The position numbers and the translations under genes were made by a program. Of a stretch of 64,000 nucleotides of DNA, positions 53,635 through 62,572 are shown piece by piece; positions within the stretch are counted from its first letter, which is position 1; every line of letters starts with the position of its first letter. The notes under the pieces are model-generated. The model was not told the origin of the DNA. It did not search any database and saw only the letters and a program-made list of their open reading frames with translations. Origin of the DNA: Chloroflexota bacterium (GTDB taxonomy: Bacteria > Chloroflexota > Anaerolineae > Anaerolineales > Villigracilaceae); the NCBI GenBank assembly GCA_013388855.1, contig JACAEM010000010.1, positions 20,955-84,954 of the forward strand, written 5' to 3'.

Positions 53635-54780
53635 TTGAGCAACCTCAAACTCGCCGCGCTCACCCTCATACGTGTTGTCATCAACACCGCCTTTCGGATG
53701 ATTTATCCGTTCCTGGCGGTGTTTGCGCGCGGACTGGGCGTGGATATCGGCGTCATTTCGGGGCTGGTGGCGAACCGTGCCGTCGTCGGCGCGGCAACCC
53801 CGTTCCTCTTCCCGTTCATCGAGACGCGTGGACGCAGGTTTGGCATGGCGCTTGGACTGGGGTTGTTCGTGCTGGCGATGGGCGTCGTGGCGCTCTTCCC
53901 TGCCATTACCACCCTCGGCATGGCCCTCATTCTTGCCATGATCGGCAAGTCCATCTTCGACCCCTCGATGACTTCGCATATTGCCGACCATGTCGCCTAT
54001 GAAAAACGCGGCACTGCCATTGCCCTCTCTGAATTTGCCTGGTCGCTGGCGTTCATACTAGGGATCCCTTTTGTGGGCTGGCTCATTGCCCAATCGAGTT
54101 GGTCAGCACCTTTCTGGGCATTGGGGATCCTGGGACTTGTTGCTCTCGTCTTCATCCTTCTGATGTTGCGGGACTCGACCAAACCGGCGCCTCATGCCGA
54201 CGGTGTCTTTGGTTCCGTTAAACAGATCGTTGCCACCCCTGTGGTTTTGGCGGCGTTTTCGATCGGAACCTTTGTGTGTTCCGCCAACGAAATGGTCAAC
54301 TTGATGTTCGGTGTCTGGCTGGAGGATTCGTTCAAGCTTCAAATTGCCGCGCTGGCGGGCGCTTCCGCCGTGATCGGACTCTCCGAATTGGGTGGAGAGG
54401 GGTTGGTCGCCCTGTTCGTGGACCGTATTGGTAAAGTACGCGCGGCAGGATTGGGAATCATTGTCAATTCCGTCGCGGCGATTCTGCTTCCGATCATCGG
54501 ACGCACGGAGTTCGGCGCACTGGCGGGGTTGTTCTTCTTTTTTATCGCGTTCGAGATTACGATTGTCAGTATCATCCCATTGAACAGTGAAGTGATGCCC
54601 TCGGCGCGGGCGACCACGCTGGCGTTTGCGGGCTCCGCCAATTTCATTGGGCGCGCCGTCGGTGCGCTGTTGGCGCCGAAGTTATATGCCCTTGGTTTTG
54701 GCATTGTCACCGGCGCGGCGGTAGGCTTCAACCTGCTGGCGCTGGTCGCTGTCTGGTATGTTTCGAAACATCATGACTGA
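53635..54780 (+). CDS. Major facilitator superfamily transporter
   Basis: A 381-residue protein with about 12 helices. It starts with TTG at 53635 (MSNLKLAALTLIRVVINTAFRMIYPFLAVFARGLG in two halves). The typical loop 2-3 motif is weak; ETRGRRFGMALGLGLF carries its basic part. A drug or metabolite exporter is likely, but the substrate cannot be inferred. The end overlaps the methyltransferase gene start by 8 bases, so the two are translated together. Confidence 0.82.
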   Translation: MSNLKLAALTLIRVVINTAFRMIYPFLAVFARGLGVDIGVISGLVANRAVVGAATPFLFPFIETRGRRFGMALGLGLFVLAMGVVALFPAITTLGMALILAMIGKSIFDPSMTSHIADHVAYEKRGTAIALSEFAWSLAFILGIPFVGWLIAQSSWSAPFWALGILGLVALVFILLMLRDSTKPAPHADGVFGSVKQIVATPVVLAAFSIGTFVCSANEMVNLMFGVWLEDSFKLQIAALAGASAVIGLSELGGEGLVALFVDRIGKVRAAGLGIIVNSVAAILLPIIGRTEFGALAGLFFFFIAFEITIVSIIPLNSEVMPSARATTLAFAGSANFIGRAVGALLAPKLYALGFGIVTGAAVGFNLLALVAVWYVSKHHD

Positions 54781-55348
54781 TATTCTCATCCTTGTCGCGT
54801 TCTTTTTCTTTATCGCCCTTTTTGTTTTTGGCTTGCTGTGGGTGCTTGTCCCGGCGATGTACGGATTGCCCTCCCGCCCAACCCACCCGGACCGCATCCG
54901 CGTGGCGTTGAAGCTGGCGAGGCTCAAAGCAGATGAACTGCTCTACGATTTCGGCTCCGGTGATGGACGGGTGCTCGTCATTGCGGCGCGTGAATTTGGG
55001 GCGAAGACAATAGGCATCGAGATCGGACCGGCGCAAAGACTCGTCAGTTGGCTGGCGGCTTTGTATAACGGGGTCAGTGACCGGGTCCGTGTGGAGGCGG
55101 GGAATTTTTTCAAGTCGGATGTGCACGATGCCGATGTCGTTTTTATCTACGCCACATCCACTGAAGTGGCGAAATTGGCGTTGCATTTGGAAGGGCAAAT
55201 GAAACCTGGTTCGCGTGTGGTGTCCATTTCAGCCGATTTTCCCGAATGGGAGCCTTCCGATTTTGATGGGGATAAATTGATCTTTGTGTACGAGATGCCG
55301 CCAAAACCGGGCAGTTGGACAACTTATCTTCTCAAGAAGACTGATTAA
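54773..55348 (+). CDS. Membrane-anchored SAM-dependent methyltransferase
   Basis: A 191-residue protein with one N-terminal membrane helix (about 3-26) followed by a class I methyltransferase domain. Motif I is LLYDFGSGDGRVLVIAAREFGAKTIGIE. Then come LVSWLAALYNGVSDRVRVEAGNFF and DADVVFIYATS. The pattern recalls the FAM173-type lysine methyltransferases, but bacterial members are not characterised to my knowledge. The start at 54773 overlaps the MFS stop; an ATG at 54758 is possible. Confidence 0.8.
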   Translation: MTDILILVAFFFFIALFVFGLLWVLVPAMYGLPSRPTHPDRIRVALKLARLKADELLYDFGSGDGRVLVIAAREFGAKTIGIEIGPAQRLVSWLAALYNGVSDRVRVEAGNFFKSDVHDADVVFIYATSTEVAKLALHLEGQMKPGSRVVSISADFPEWEPSDFDGDKLIFVYEMPPKPGSWTTYLLKKTD

Positions 55349-55502
55349 CCTTTGTTGGTTTCAGGTGAGGTGAGCTCGTAGTAGAATATCGTCATTGAAG
55401 TGGCGCGAGTTTACGTTCGGTGAATAATGTCCATGAACTCCGGGCAAGGTTGAGTCTTTTGTGTTATTTTCAGGGAAATTCTTTACATTCATGAGGACTT
55501 AT

Positions 55503-56699
55503 ATGCCTGCAAAGTCAGCAGTTTTGGGATCTGACAAATTCTCATTTTTTGTCGAATTGGAATGTTCGGGTTGCAGGGTAACCTATTCTTCTGATCAAAT
55601 CCATACCTTTTGTCCGGAATGCCAGTCACCTCTGCTGGCGCGTTATGATTTGAGGTCTGTGCGTGAACACTTGGATCGGGATGAGATCATGGTCCGCCCG
55701 CGTGGAATGTGGCGCTGGCATGAATTGCTTCCTGTGAAAGATCCTCAACATGTGGTGTTTTTGGGAGAGGGAGATACTGCCCTGTTGCGGCTTCCAAATC
55801 TGGAAGAGGAATTAGGTACATCCAATCTTTATGTCAAAGACGAGAGTTCGAATCCAACCGGTTCCTTCAAAGCGAGGGGATTGGCTGCTGCCGTTTCAAA
55901 AGCGAAGGAACTTGGAATCAAAAAAGTGATCATCCCCACTGCCGGTAATGCCGGCGGCGCCATGGCAGCTTATGCGGCAAGGGCAGGAATTCAAGCGTTG
56001 ATTTATATGCCAAAAGATACTCCGCGTGCCAATATCGAGGAAAGCCGCATGGCTGGGGCAGAAGTCGTTCTGGTGGACGGCTTGATCAGCGACGCGGCTG
56101 GAATGGTTGGTGTAAAAGCGAGTGCGGAGGGTTGGTTTGATCTTTCCACTTTCAAGGAACCATACCGAACGGAGGGGAAGAAGGTCATGGGATATGAACT
56201 GGCAGAACACTTCAATTGGGAACTGCCGGATGTGATTATTTATCCCACAGGAGGGGGAACGGGCCTCGTGGGGATGTGGAAAGCTTTTGCCGAACTTGAG
56301 GAATTAGGCTGGCTGAAAAACACTAAACGGCCGCGCATGGTTGCTGTGCAGGCAGAGGGGTGCGCTCCGGTTGTCAAAGCCTTTGCATCCGGCGCGGCTT
56401 TCTGTGATTTTTGGATGAACGCAAGTACAATCGCCTCCGGGTTGCGAGTCCCAAAGAGTTTTGCCGACGCTTTGATCTTAGAAGACCTGCGTGAAAGCCA
56501 CGGGACGGCTGTCGCTGTCAGCGACGATGATATTCTAAAAGCCCAGAAGGAACTCGGCAGAGCAGAGGGGGTTTTTTCCGCACCTGAGGGCGCCGCCACG
56601 TTGGTGGCTTATAAGAAACTTCTTGCTCAAAAATGGATCATCCCTGGCGAGCGAGTCGTGTTATTCAATACCGGTTCAGGGTTGAAGTATTTGGATTGA
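55503..56699 (+). CDS. thrC: Threonine synthase
   Basis: PLP enzyme of 398 residues converting O-phosphohomoserine to threonine. The PLP lysine is in SSNPTGSFKARGL, followed by the glycine-rich phosphate loop PTAGNAGGAMAAYAA and PTGGGTGLVGMWKAF. An N-terminal rubredoxin-like Cys-x2-Cys pair (ECSGC, FCPEC, about 20-40) is common in archaeal-type threonine synthases. GAGGA lies 5 bases before the ATG at 55503; longer starts lack homology. The gene looks less GC-rich and has different third-position use than its neighbours, a possible sign of transfer. The 154-base upstream gap holds no other gene. Confidence 0.9.
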   Translation: MPAKSAVLGSDKFSFFVELECSGCRVTYSSDQIHTFCPECQSPLLARYDLRSVREHLDRDEIMVRPRGMWRWHELLPVKDPQHVVFLGEGDTALLRLPNLEEELGTSNLYVKDESSNPTGSFKARGLAAAVSKAKELGIKKVIIPTAGNAGGAMAAYAARAGIQALIYMPKDTPRANIEESRMAGAEVVLVDGLISDAAGMVGVKASAEGWFDLSTFKEPYRTEGKKVMGYELAEHFNWELPDVIIYPTGGGTGLVGMWKAFAELEELGWLKNTKRPRMVAVQAEGCAPVVKAFASGAAFCDFWMNASTIASGLRVPKSFADALILEDLRESHGTAVAVSDDDILKAQKELGRAEGVFSAPEGAATLVAYKKLLAQKWIIPGERVVLFNTGSGLKYLD

Positions 56700-56853
56700 A
56701 CGATTCATATCTGCAAATCGACATCGCTGTGTATCGAGCGCGACATCGCGATCGAGAAAGATGACGCGTTTATCCTCCTCACATGCATCTCCCCTTGAGT
56801 AGGGAAAAACAAGCACACTTTGGCAGGACTATGGAAAGCATGATGACCAAAGA

Positions 56854-57825
56854 TTATTTGACAAGGTCCTTTGCTGTGCGAACGATCCGGTCTCGAACAG
56901 CGTACCCATCGAACCCCGCCTGTTCCATACCGAGAATGACTGCACCCACCACCGGCGGACCATCGAGCCGGATCAATTTCGCGCGCGGACAATGTTTCAG
57001 CACCAGATTGCGCATGGGAGTCGTAATGATATCGCCTGCGTCAAAAACACTGCCCGATTGTATGACCTCCACTTCTTCATTTTCCATTTCGATCTGTCGC
57101 GCCACCGCCACTGCCAGCCAGCCCAGTTCTTCTCCCGCCCAGCGCATGCAATCCAACGCAGCTTCATCGCCTGCCCATGCGGCATCTGCCACTTTCGTCG
57201 CCAGATACGGGAAGATATGATACTGTTGATTCGATAGACCTTCCATCAGGTCCATTTCATCCTTGGCGCCCAGTGCCTCGATATAAATCTGTGTCAACGC
57301 CGTCGGCGGGATGCGTTTAATCCACGCGTAATTCACCAGTTGAAGCCCTCTCCGCGCGATCTCGAGCGCACCGCCAAACTCACCGAACTCGACTCCATTG
57401 CCGACAATCCGCCCTTCCTTTCCATTACGCCCGCGACCGCGCGCATTGTTGGATGACCCTGCCGTGACATTAACCCCAATGCCACGCGTCGCCCCGGCAA
57501 ACAGACCATTCATGCCGTCGTTGACGACCTCCACCGGGCACGATAACCCCAACTTCGCGATCGCCCGAAGATGTTCCGGTCTGTCTGACGGGAAATCGTA
57601 TCCTGCCACACCGAAGCCCGCTCCCGCTATCGAAACCGGATTCACCCCCGACATTTCCTGCGCGGACTCAAACGCCTTCATCATTGTCTGTTCAAGCCCG
57701 TCATACCCAACAGTTTGATGATTTCCACTCCCTGATTTGCCAAACCCCACGCATTGCCCCGCCTCATCCACGATCAACGCATGAGTCTTCGACGAACCGA
57801 CATCGATCCCGAGAAAATAACGCAT
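56854..57825 (-). CDS. BadF/BadG/BcrA/BcrD-type ATPase, N-acetylglucosamine kinase-like
   Basis: A 323-residue actin-like ATPase. The phosphate-binding motif GIDVGSSKTHALIVDEAG lies at the N-terminus, then VVNDGMNGLFAGA and the adenosine-site GVNVTAGSSNNARG, followed by QSGSVFDAG. Relatives phosphorylate N-acetylglucosamine; benzoyl-CoA reductase activators share the fold but carry cluster cysteines that are absent here. A sugar kinase is therefore more likely. It lies 31 bases downstream of the response regulator and could share its transcript. The 154 bases after its stop (56700-56853) show no gene. Confidence 0.85.
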   Translation of the reverse strand: MRYFLGIDVGSSKTHALIVDEAGQCVGFGKSGSGNHQTVGYDGLEQTMMKAFESAQEMSGVNPVSIAGAGFGVAGYDFPSDRPEHLRAIAKLGLSCPVEVVNDGMNGLFAGATRGIGVNVTAGSSNNARGRGRNGKEGRIVGNGVEFGEFGGALEIARRGLQLVNYAWIKRIPPTALTQIYIEALGAKDEMDLMEGLSNQQYHIFPYLATKVADAAWAGDEAALDCMRWAGEELGWLAVAVARQIEMENEEVEVIQSGSVFDAGDIITTPMRNLVLKHCPRAKLIRLDGPPVVGAVILGMEQAGFDGYAVRDRIVRTAKDLVK

Positions 57826-57856
57826 TTGCCGCCTCTCTATTTCTTGCTGAATGGAA

Positions 57857-58525
57857 CTACCCTCTGCCCACTTTCCCCAACCCCGCCTCCCTGGCGCGGA
57901 CGATGGCTTGGGCGCGGTCTGCCGCCTGCAATTTGTTGAGGATGCTGGAAACGTAGTTTTGCACGGTCTTGATGCTCAACGATAATTTGTTTGCAATGAC
58001 GGCGTTGTTATCTCCCTGCGCGATCAAATCCAAAATTTCAAACTCCCGTTCGGTCAACTCGGCGAACTCGCTGGGTTGACCTTTTTGGTTGGATGCAGAC
58101 GACGGTGCGGAAAAATACTTCATCATGCGCTGGGCAATGGCGGGACTGAAGATTGCCTCGCCTCTTTCCACGGCGACGATTGCCCGCACGACCTCCTCTT
58201 TATCCGCATCTTTGAGCAGGTAGCCGCGCGCGCCCGCCCGCATGGCGGCGAAGACCGAGTTGTCGTCATCGAACATGGTGATGACCAGAACGCCGACCTT
58301 CGGCTGCGTTGCATGGATTCGCCGCGTGGTTTCGATGCCGTTCATGCCTGGCATGTTCAAATCCATCAGGATGACATCGGGCTGGAGGTCTTGGGCTTTG
58401 GCAAGGGTTTCTTCGCCGCTGCCCGCTTCGCCGATGACTTCGATTTCGGGGACATTGCCCAACAACGCGCGGACGCCTTCGCGGTAGAAGACGTGGTCAT
58501 CGGCAATCAACACTTTGATGGGCAT
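57857..58525 (-). CDS. NarL/FixJ-type response regulator
   Basis: A 222-residue regulator. The receiver domain (about 1-120) has the acidic pair in LIADDHVFYREG, the phosphoacceptor aspartate in DVILMDLNMPGMNG, and the lysine in LLKDADKEE. The C-terminal LuxR-type helix-turn-helix (about 150-212) has LTEREFEILDLIAQGDNNAVIANKLSLSIKTVQNYVSSIL in two halves. It follows a histidine kinase gene by 23 bases and is surely its partner. The likely target is the GGGAA-box region upstream of the kinase gene. Confidence 0.95.
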   Translation of the reverse strand: MPIKVLIADDHVFYREGVRALLGNVPEIEVIGEAGSGEETLAKAQDLQPDVILMDLNMPGMNGIETTRRIHATQPKVGVLVITMFDDDNSVFAAMRAGARGYLLKDADKEEVVRAIVAVERGEAIFSPAIAQRMMKYFSAPSSASNQKGQPSEFAELTEREFEILDLIAQGDNNAVIANKLSLSIKTVQNYVSSILNKLQAADRAQAIVRAREAGLGKVGRG

Positions 58526-58540
58526 AATGCAATCCTTTCA

Positions 58541-58574
58541 CCCTCACCCTAGCCCTCTCCCTGTGGGAGAGGGG
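58541..58574. repeat. GC-rich palindrome overlapping the histidine kinase gene end
   Basis: CCCTCACCCTAGCCCTCTCCC, TGT, GGGAGAGGGG. It supplies the last codons of the kinase (PISPLPQGEG and the stop), so the repeat sits inside the 3' end of the gene. Confidence 0.8.
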
Positions 58575-60558
58575 ATATTGGCAATTTTGCGCGGACGGTC
58601 ACTCCGCCCGCAGGCACATTTTCAATGACACACTCGCCGCCAAGTTCCTCTGCCCGCTCGCGCATGGATGCAAAGCCCACGCCTGCGCGGCGTTCCTGGG
58701 GAAGTCCTTTGCCGTTATCGAAGATTTCCAGCATGAGATGCTGATTTTCGATTTTGATTTCAATCTCGCAGCGGGTCGCCTGCGCGTGACGCACGACATT
58801 CGTAAACGCTTCCAGCGCAATGCGGTAAGCGGCGACTTCCACGGCGGCGGGCAGGGCGGGGAGCGGTTCGGTCACGCGGAAGGCGAGTTGCAATCCGTTG
58901 GGTCCGCCGTAAGGGGCGGTGTGTTCGCGGATGGCGGAGACCAGACCGAATTCATCCAACACGGGCGGACGCAGAGCATAGACCAGGCGGCGGATTTCGG
59001 CAATGGTTTCTTTGACCTGTCCTTTCAGGTCTTTGAGCAATTGCCTGCTTTTTTGGGGGTCGCTGTCCATCAGGTCGGCGGCGGCATCGAGGCGCTGGGA
59101 GAGGCTGGCAAGGGTAGGACCGACTCCATCGTGCAGGTCGCGGCGCAGGCGGCGGCGTTCTTCTTCCTGCGCGGTGACAAGACGTTCGCGGGATTTTTGC
59201 AGGTCGTTGTGCAGACGCAGGGTGTGGGCGGCAACCCCCGCCTGCTGGGCGATGATGTGAATCAGTTTCAGGTCGGCGGGGGAGAAGGATTCGCCAGCGG
59301 CGCGGGGAGCAAGGGTCAACTCGCCGACGCGTTCGGTCTGATAGGTCAGAGGGAGATGCAGTAACTCGGACGGAGGCAGGTTCGGGTGAGTCGCGAAGCG
59401 GGGCGCTGGCGCGTCATCTCCAAAAAGAGAAATGGCGGCGTAGGGTAGTTTGAGGGTTTGGGCAAGGGTCTCCACGATGGTTTGCAAAACGGAATCGGGC
59501 GCAAGGGCGGAATCGAGCCGCTGGCTTAATCGCGTGAGGACGGTGGCGGGGTCGTCGCGGTCGCCGTACATCAGGCGGTTGACGCCGCGCTGTAACCGCT
59601 GGCGAAGCGGTTCAAAAATGATAGCGATGATTCCTGTGGCGATGAAGGAGATGATGATATTGGTTTGTGTATTGCCGATAAAGTAGGCAAAGCCGCCGAC
59701 GGTTAAGACATACAGGAGAATGGTGAGAAAACTGAGCGCGCCATAGACGAGCGTGCGGTTGATGAGGGGGTCAATTTCCCACAGGCGGTAACGCATGACT
59801 GCGACGCCGATGGAAAGCGGGATGAGCATGAGGGCAAGGGTTGTGCCTGTGATGAAAAACAAACCGTAGGGCGTGTTTGGGTCACTGGGCGCGCCGAGCG
59901 CAACGGGCAGGGCGATGAGGAAATAGAGGAGGATGGCGGAGGCGATTCCGTACACCACCCATTTGGTCTGCTGACGGATGACGGGGTCGGTGAGACGGCG
60001 GTAGCGGTGGACGGGAATGTAAATCAGGACTGCCATCGTGAACAGCGAGAGCCACGCGGCAGGGATGTAGCCCCAGTTCTTGGGGCTGAGCAGGGTGTGG
60101 GGGAAAAAATTCTCGCCGATGAGAAAGACCGACATGCCGAGCGCAAAGGGGACTGTCCAGCGCGGTTGGAAGCGTCCATCGGGGAAGATGAGAAAGAAGA
60201 CCATGAACGCGGCGGCGGTGAGCAGGTTGGCGAAGGCGCGCGGGGTCTGCCAGAAGGCGGGTTGATTGGGGATGGCTGGCGAAAGAGTCCAGAAGGCGGC
60301 GCCCATCAACAGCAGGAAATATGCGACGAAGACCGCGAAGGTCTCGGTGGGGCGTTTGAAGATGATGAACCCCGCGATGAAAAGATGGACGACCATGTAA
60401 AGCGTCCGCAAGGCGGTGAGGTAGTCGGTGGCGGGGAGGGGATTCTGGTAGGAGAGGCGAATTTCGACGATGAAGAACGCCAGGCAAAGGAGCGCGGCGG
60501 CAAGCCAGACGATTTGGGCAAGGCGCGCCCAGCGAAGGGAGAGGGAAGCGTGCGTCAT
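58549..60558 (-). CDS. Membrane sensor histidine kinase with GAF domain (NarL-type partner)
   Basis: A 669-residue kinase. About 9-10 membrane helices fill the first ~320 residues, a 7TM-like sensor region. A GAF-like domain follows (about 370-450). The HisKA_3 domain has RRRLRRDLHDGVGPTLASL with the phosphorylated histidine near 476, and an HATPase_c domain (about 565-655) with EAFTNVVRHAQAT and DNGKGLP. The start at 60558 gives the first helix directly; the longer frame to 60810 crosses the promoter. The final residues come from a palindromic repeat. The gene is cotranscribed with its response regulator. Confidence 0.93.
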   Translation of the reverse strand: MTHASLSLRWARLAQIVWLAAALLCLAFFIVEIRLSYQNPLPATDYLTALRTLYMVVHLFIAGFIIFKRPTETFAVFVAYFLLLMGAAFWTLSPAIPNQPAFWQTPRAFANLLTAAAFMVFFLIFPDGRFQPRWTVPFALGMSVFLIGENFFPHTLLSPKNWGYIPAAWLSLFTMAVLIYIPVHRYRRLTDPVIRQQTKWVVYGIASAILLYFLIALPVALGAPSDPNTPYGLFFITGTTLALMLIPLSIGVAVMRYRLWEIDPLINRTLVYGALSFLTILLYVLTVGGFAYFIGNTQTNIIISFIATGIIAIIFEPLRQRLQRGVNRLMYGDRDDPATVLTRLSQRLDSALAPDSVLQTIVETLAQTLKLPYAAISLFGDDAPAPRFATHPNLPPSELLHLPLTYQTERVGELTLAPRAAGESFSPADLKLIHIIAQQAGVAAHTLRLHNDLQKSRERLVTAQEEERRRLRRDLHDGVGPTLASLSQRLDAAADLMDSDPQKSRQLLKDLKGQVKETIAEIRRLVYALRPPVLDEFGLVSAIREHTAPYGGPNGLQLAFRVTEPLPALPAAVEVAAYRIALEAFTNVVRHAQATRCEIEIKIENQHLMLEIFDNGKGLPQERRAGVGFASMRERAEELGGECVIENVPAGGVTVRAKLPISPLPQGEG

Positions 60559-60622
60559 CGTGTCAATGCCATACCGTATGTGGCGCGTTGGAGAACGTGC
60601 ACACAAAGCATATCCTATTTTA

Positions 60623-60662
60623 TTCCCAAACAGATGGGAAGCCGTTCCCAAAAGTTTGGGAA
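60623..60662. promoter_or_regulatory. Cluster of TTCCC/GGGAA inverted repeats, putative operator
   Basis: TTCCCAAA-AG-TTTGGGAA (60645-60662) is a perfect palindrome. Upstream TTCCC-N8-GGGAA (60623-60640) is a second pair, and a further TTCCC half follows at about 60666. They lie between the divergent kinase and membrane-protein genes, so are candidate sites for the NarL-type regulator. Inference. Confidence 0.55.
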
Positions 60663-60808
60663 AACTTCCCGCCAGCAAAGTGAGCGCAGACCGATGTCGG
60701 CGGGAAGGGGAGGTTGTATCGTTGGGGCAATGCAAAACGCAGGGTCTCGGTATGAGCAAAAGGATGCTTGCTCTACTCGACCAGCGAAAACAAAAAGGAG
60801 ATTTTGAC

Positions 60809-61315
60809 ATGGAACTTTTATCGGACTTTCTCTCGTGGGCCTGGGCGCGTCATCACAACGTTTTGAGTTGGTACATCCGCCCGATGTTTCTCCTTCCATA
60901 TATTTACTTCGCCTACAAGCGCAGTGGGAAGGGACTCGCTTTCACCATCGTTGCCCTGCTGACCAGCATTTTCTGGTTCCCCGCGCCCGAAACGATTGAC
61001 CCGATGGTGGAACAATTCCTGCAGGCGGAGCGCGACTACCTGCTCGGCGCATGGACGTTTGGCAAGGTGTTACTCACCCTCACCGTCCCCGCGTTTTTCT
61101 ACTTCCTTGCGCTGGCGTTCTGGAAGCGCTCATGGTGGTGGGGACTGGCGGTTATCAACCTGGCGGCGCTGGGCAAGATTGCCTGGAGCGTGGCGGAAGG
61201 CGGCGAATCGGGCTGGGCGGTGCTTGTCCCTGCTGTGATTGGGATGCTGGTCTGCGATGCGGCGGTGTATTTCGGCGTGAGTTTCGTTAACCGCAGGAAA
61301 GCGCAGGCGGCGTGA
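60809..61315 (+). CDS. Four-helix membrane protein, unknown function
   Basis: A 168-residue protein with about four membrane helices and a short N-terminal amphipathic region (ELLSDFLSWAWARHHNVLSW). No recognised family. AAGGAG lies 8 bases before the ATG at 60809. It is divergent from the sensor kinase across the GGGAA-box region, which makes it a likely target of the two-component system. A complex GC-rich palindrome follows the stop. Confidence 0.72.
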   Translation: MELLSDFLSWAWARHHNVLSWYIRPMFLLPYIYFAYKRSGKGLAFTIVALLTSIFWFPAPETIDPMVEQFLQAERDYLLGAWTFGKVLLTLTVPAFFYFLALAFWKRSWWWGLAVINLAALGKIAWSVAEGGESGWAVLVPAVIGMLVCDAAVYFGVSFVNRRKAQAA

Positions 61316-61320
61316 ACTCT

Positions 61321-61393
61321 CCCTCATCCCCGCCCCTTCCCCCAAAGAGGGAAGGGAGTCCCCTCTCCCAAAGGGAGAGGGTTAGGGTGAGGG
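61321..61393. repeat. Composite GC-rich palindromic repeat
   Basis: Two adjoining stem-loops: CCCCTTCCC/GGGAAGGG, then CCCTCTCCC-AAA-GGGAGAGGG, ended by TTAGGGTGAGGG. Same family as the copies at 20537, 38761 and 58541. Confidence 0.85.
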
Positions 61394-61432
61394 TGCGTAA
61401 GGTGAGTTAGTCATTGGAGATTGGAGTCAAAA

Positions 61433-62026
61433 ATGAAAAAGATTCTCTACATGCTGTTTTTTGCAAGTTTCATATTGACGGCTTGCGGCGGGACAGCGAC
61501 CGCCCAACCGACGATACAGCCTGAAACGACTATCCAGCCGACAGCCGTCTCTGCGCCGACCGAAGTGAAAATCCCCGCGCCCGCATGGGAAGCGCAGACC
61601 TACGCCAATGAAGAAGTCGGCTTTGCGTTGGATGTCCCCGCAGAGTGGACATACACCGAGCAGGCAGTAGGCGAGCGCGGGTCGCAGGTCAAGTTCCTGT
61701 CTGCGCCCGATATTTCAGACAATGCCGTCGTCATCGAAGGCGGCGTGCGGCTGATTATCACGCTCTACGATTGGGAGCCGAAGGATGACCTGCCTGCATT
61801 TGTCGCTATCCGCAAGGAGGCGTGGGCGGACAACACCATCATCAGCGAAGCGCAAGTCATGCTCGCAGGCGGATTGCCCTCAACGCTCATCACTCTGCAA
61901 ACGCCCGATGCCGCGTTGGTTTATCTGCTGGCATATGTCGGCGAAAAGTACCTGGTCATCAGCGGCGAAGGCGACCTGGAACTGGCAAAGCAAGTTTTTC
62001 TGACATTACGAGAGGTGACAAAATGA
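61433..62026 (+). CDS. Lipoprotein, unknown function
   Basis: A 197-residue predicted lipoprotein (signal peptide MKKILYMLFFASFILTAC, Cys18), with a short Thr/Gln/Pro linker and a mature domain of about 145 residues. The domain has EEVGFALDVPAEWTYTEQ and FLTLREVTK, a PsbP/DUF1795-like pattern ('sees a peptide, then a fold around PAEW'). Assignment is tentative. Its stop overlaps the next start (ATGA), so it is cotranslated with the membrane protein gene that follows. Confidence 0.7.
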   Translation: MKKILYMLFFASFILTACGGTATAQPTIQPETTIQPTAVSAPTEVKIPAPAWEAQTYANEEVGFALDVPAEWTYTEQAVGERGSQVKFLSAPDISDNAVVIEGGVRLIITLYDWEPKDDLPAFVAIRKEAWADNTIISEAQVMLAGGLPSTLITLQTPDAALVYLLAYVGEKYLVISGEGDLELAKQVFLTLREVTK

Positions 62027-62538
62027 ACATCAAACAACTGCTTGAAATCGGTCTGGTGTGGGGGACGGTCTTTGGCGTGGTCTTCAGTGCGGCAATGCTC
62101 GTCATCGGCAAAATCAACGCGGAGATGATTTTGAACGACTACCCGCCCGACATCCGCGCCAGATATGGAACGATGAGCGACTCGACCCGCAAACAGGCGA
62201 ACTGGATAACGCTTCCGCTTCTGGCGACCCTGGGGCTGGTCGTCGCACTCGGGCTGGGTCAACTCCGCAGCCTTTCTGGCGAACTGACCTTCGTGGAAAC
62301 CCTGATTGTGTCCACCCTCATATTCCAGATGTGGAACCTGCTCGACCTGATTCTGCTCGACTGGTTCCTGTTGATGACGCTGAAGCCGAAGTTCATGATT
62401 CTGCCTGGAACGGAAGGCATGGCAGGCTACCGCGATTACGGCTTTCACTTCAGGAAGTTCCTGAACGGCATCGCGCTCACCTTCATCCTGGCGCTCGTGG
62501 TCACGGTCATTGCGCTGGGCGTGGAACTGGTCATCTAG
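62023..62538 (+). CDS. Four-helix membrane protein, unknown function
   Basis: A 171-residue membrane protein with about four helices (about 8-30, 62-82, 92-115, 148-170) and a cytoplasmic loop with FMILPGTEGMAGYRDYGFHFRKF. No family recognised. GAGAGGTGA precedes the ATG, which lies within the stop region of the lipoprotein gene. A diheme cytochrome c gene follows after 34 bases. Confidence 0.7.
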   Translation: MNIKQLLEIGLVWGTVFGVVFSAAMLVIGKINAEMILNDYPPDIRARYGTMSDSTRKQANWITLPLLATLGLVVALGLGQLRSLSGELTFVETLIVSTLIFQMWNLLDLILLDWFLLMTLKPKFMILPGTEGMAGYRDYGFHFRKFLNGIALTFILALVVTVIALGVELVI

Positions 62539-62572
62539 GGCTTTATGCAAAAATATCATAAGGAGATATGCA

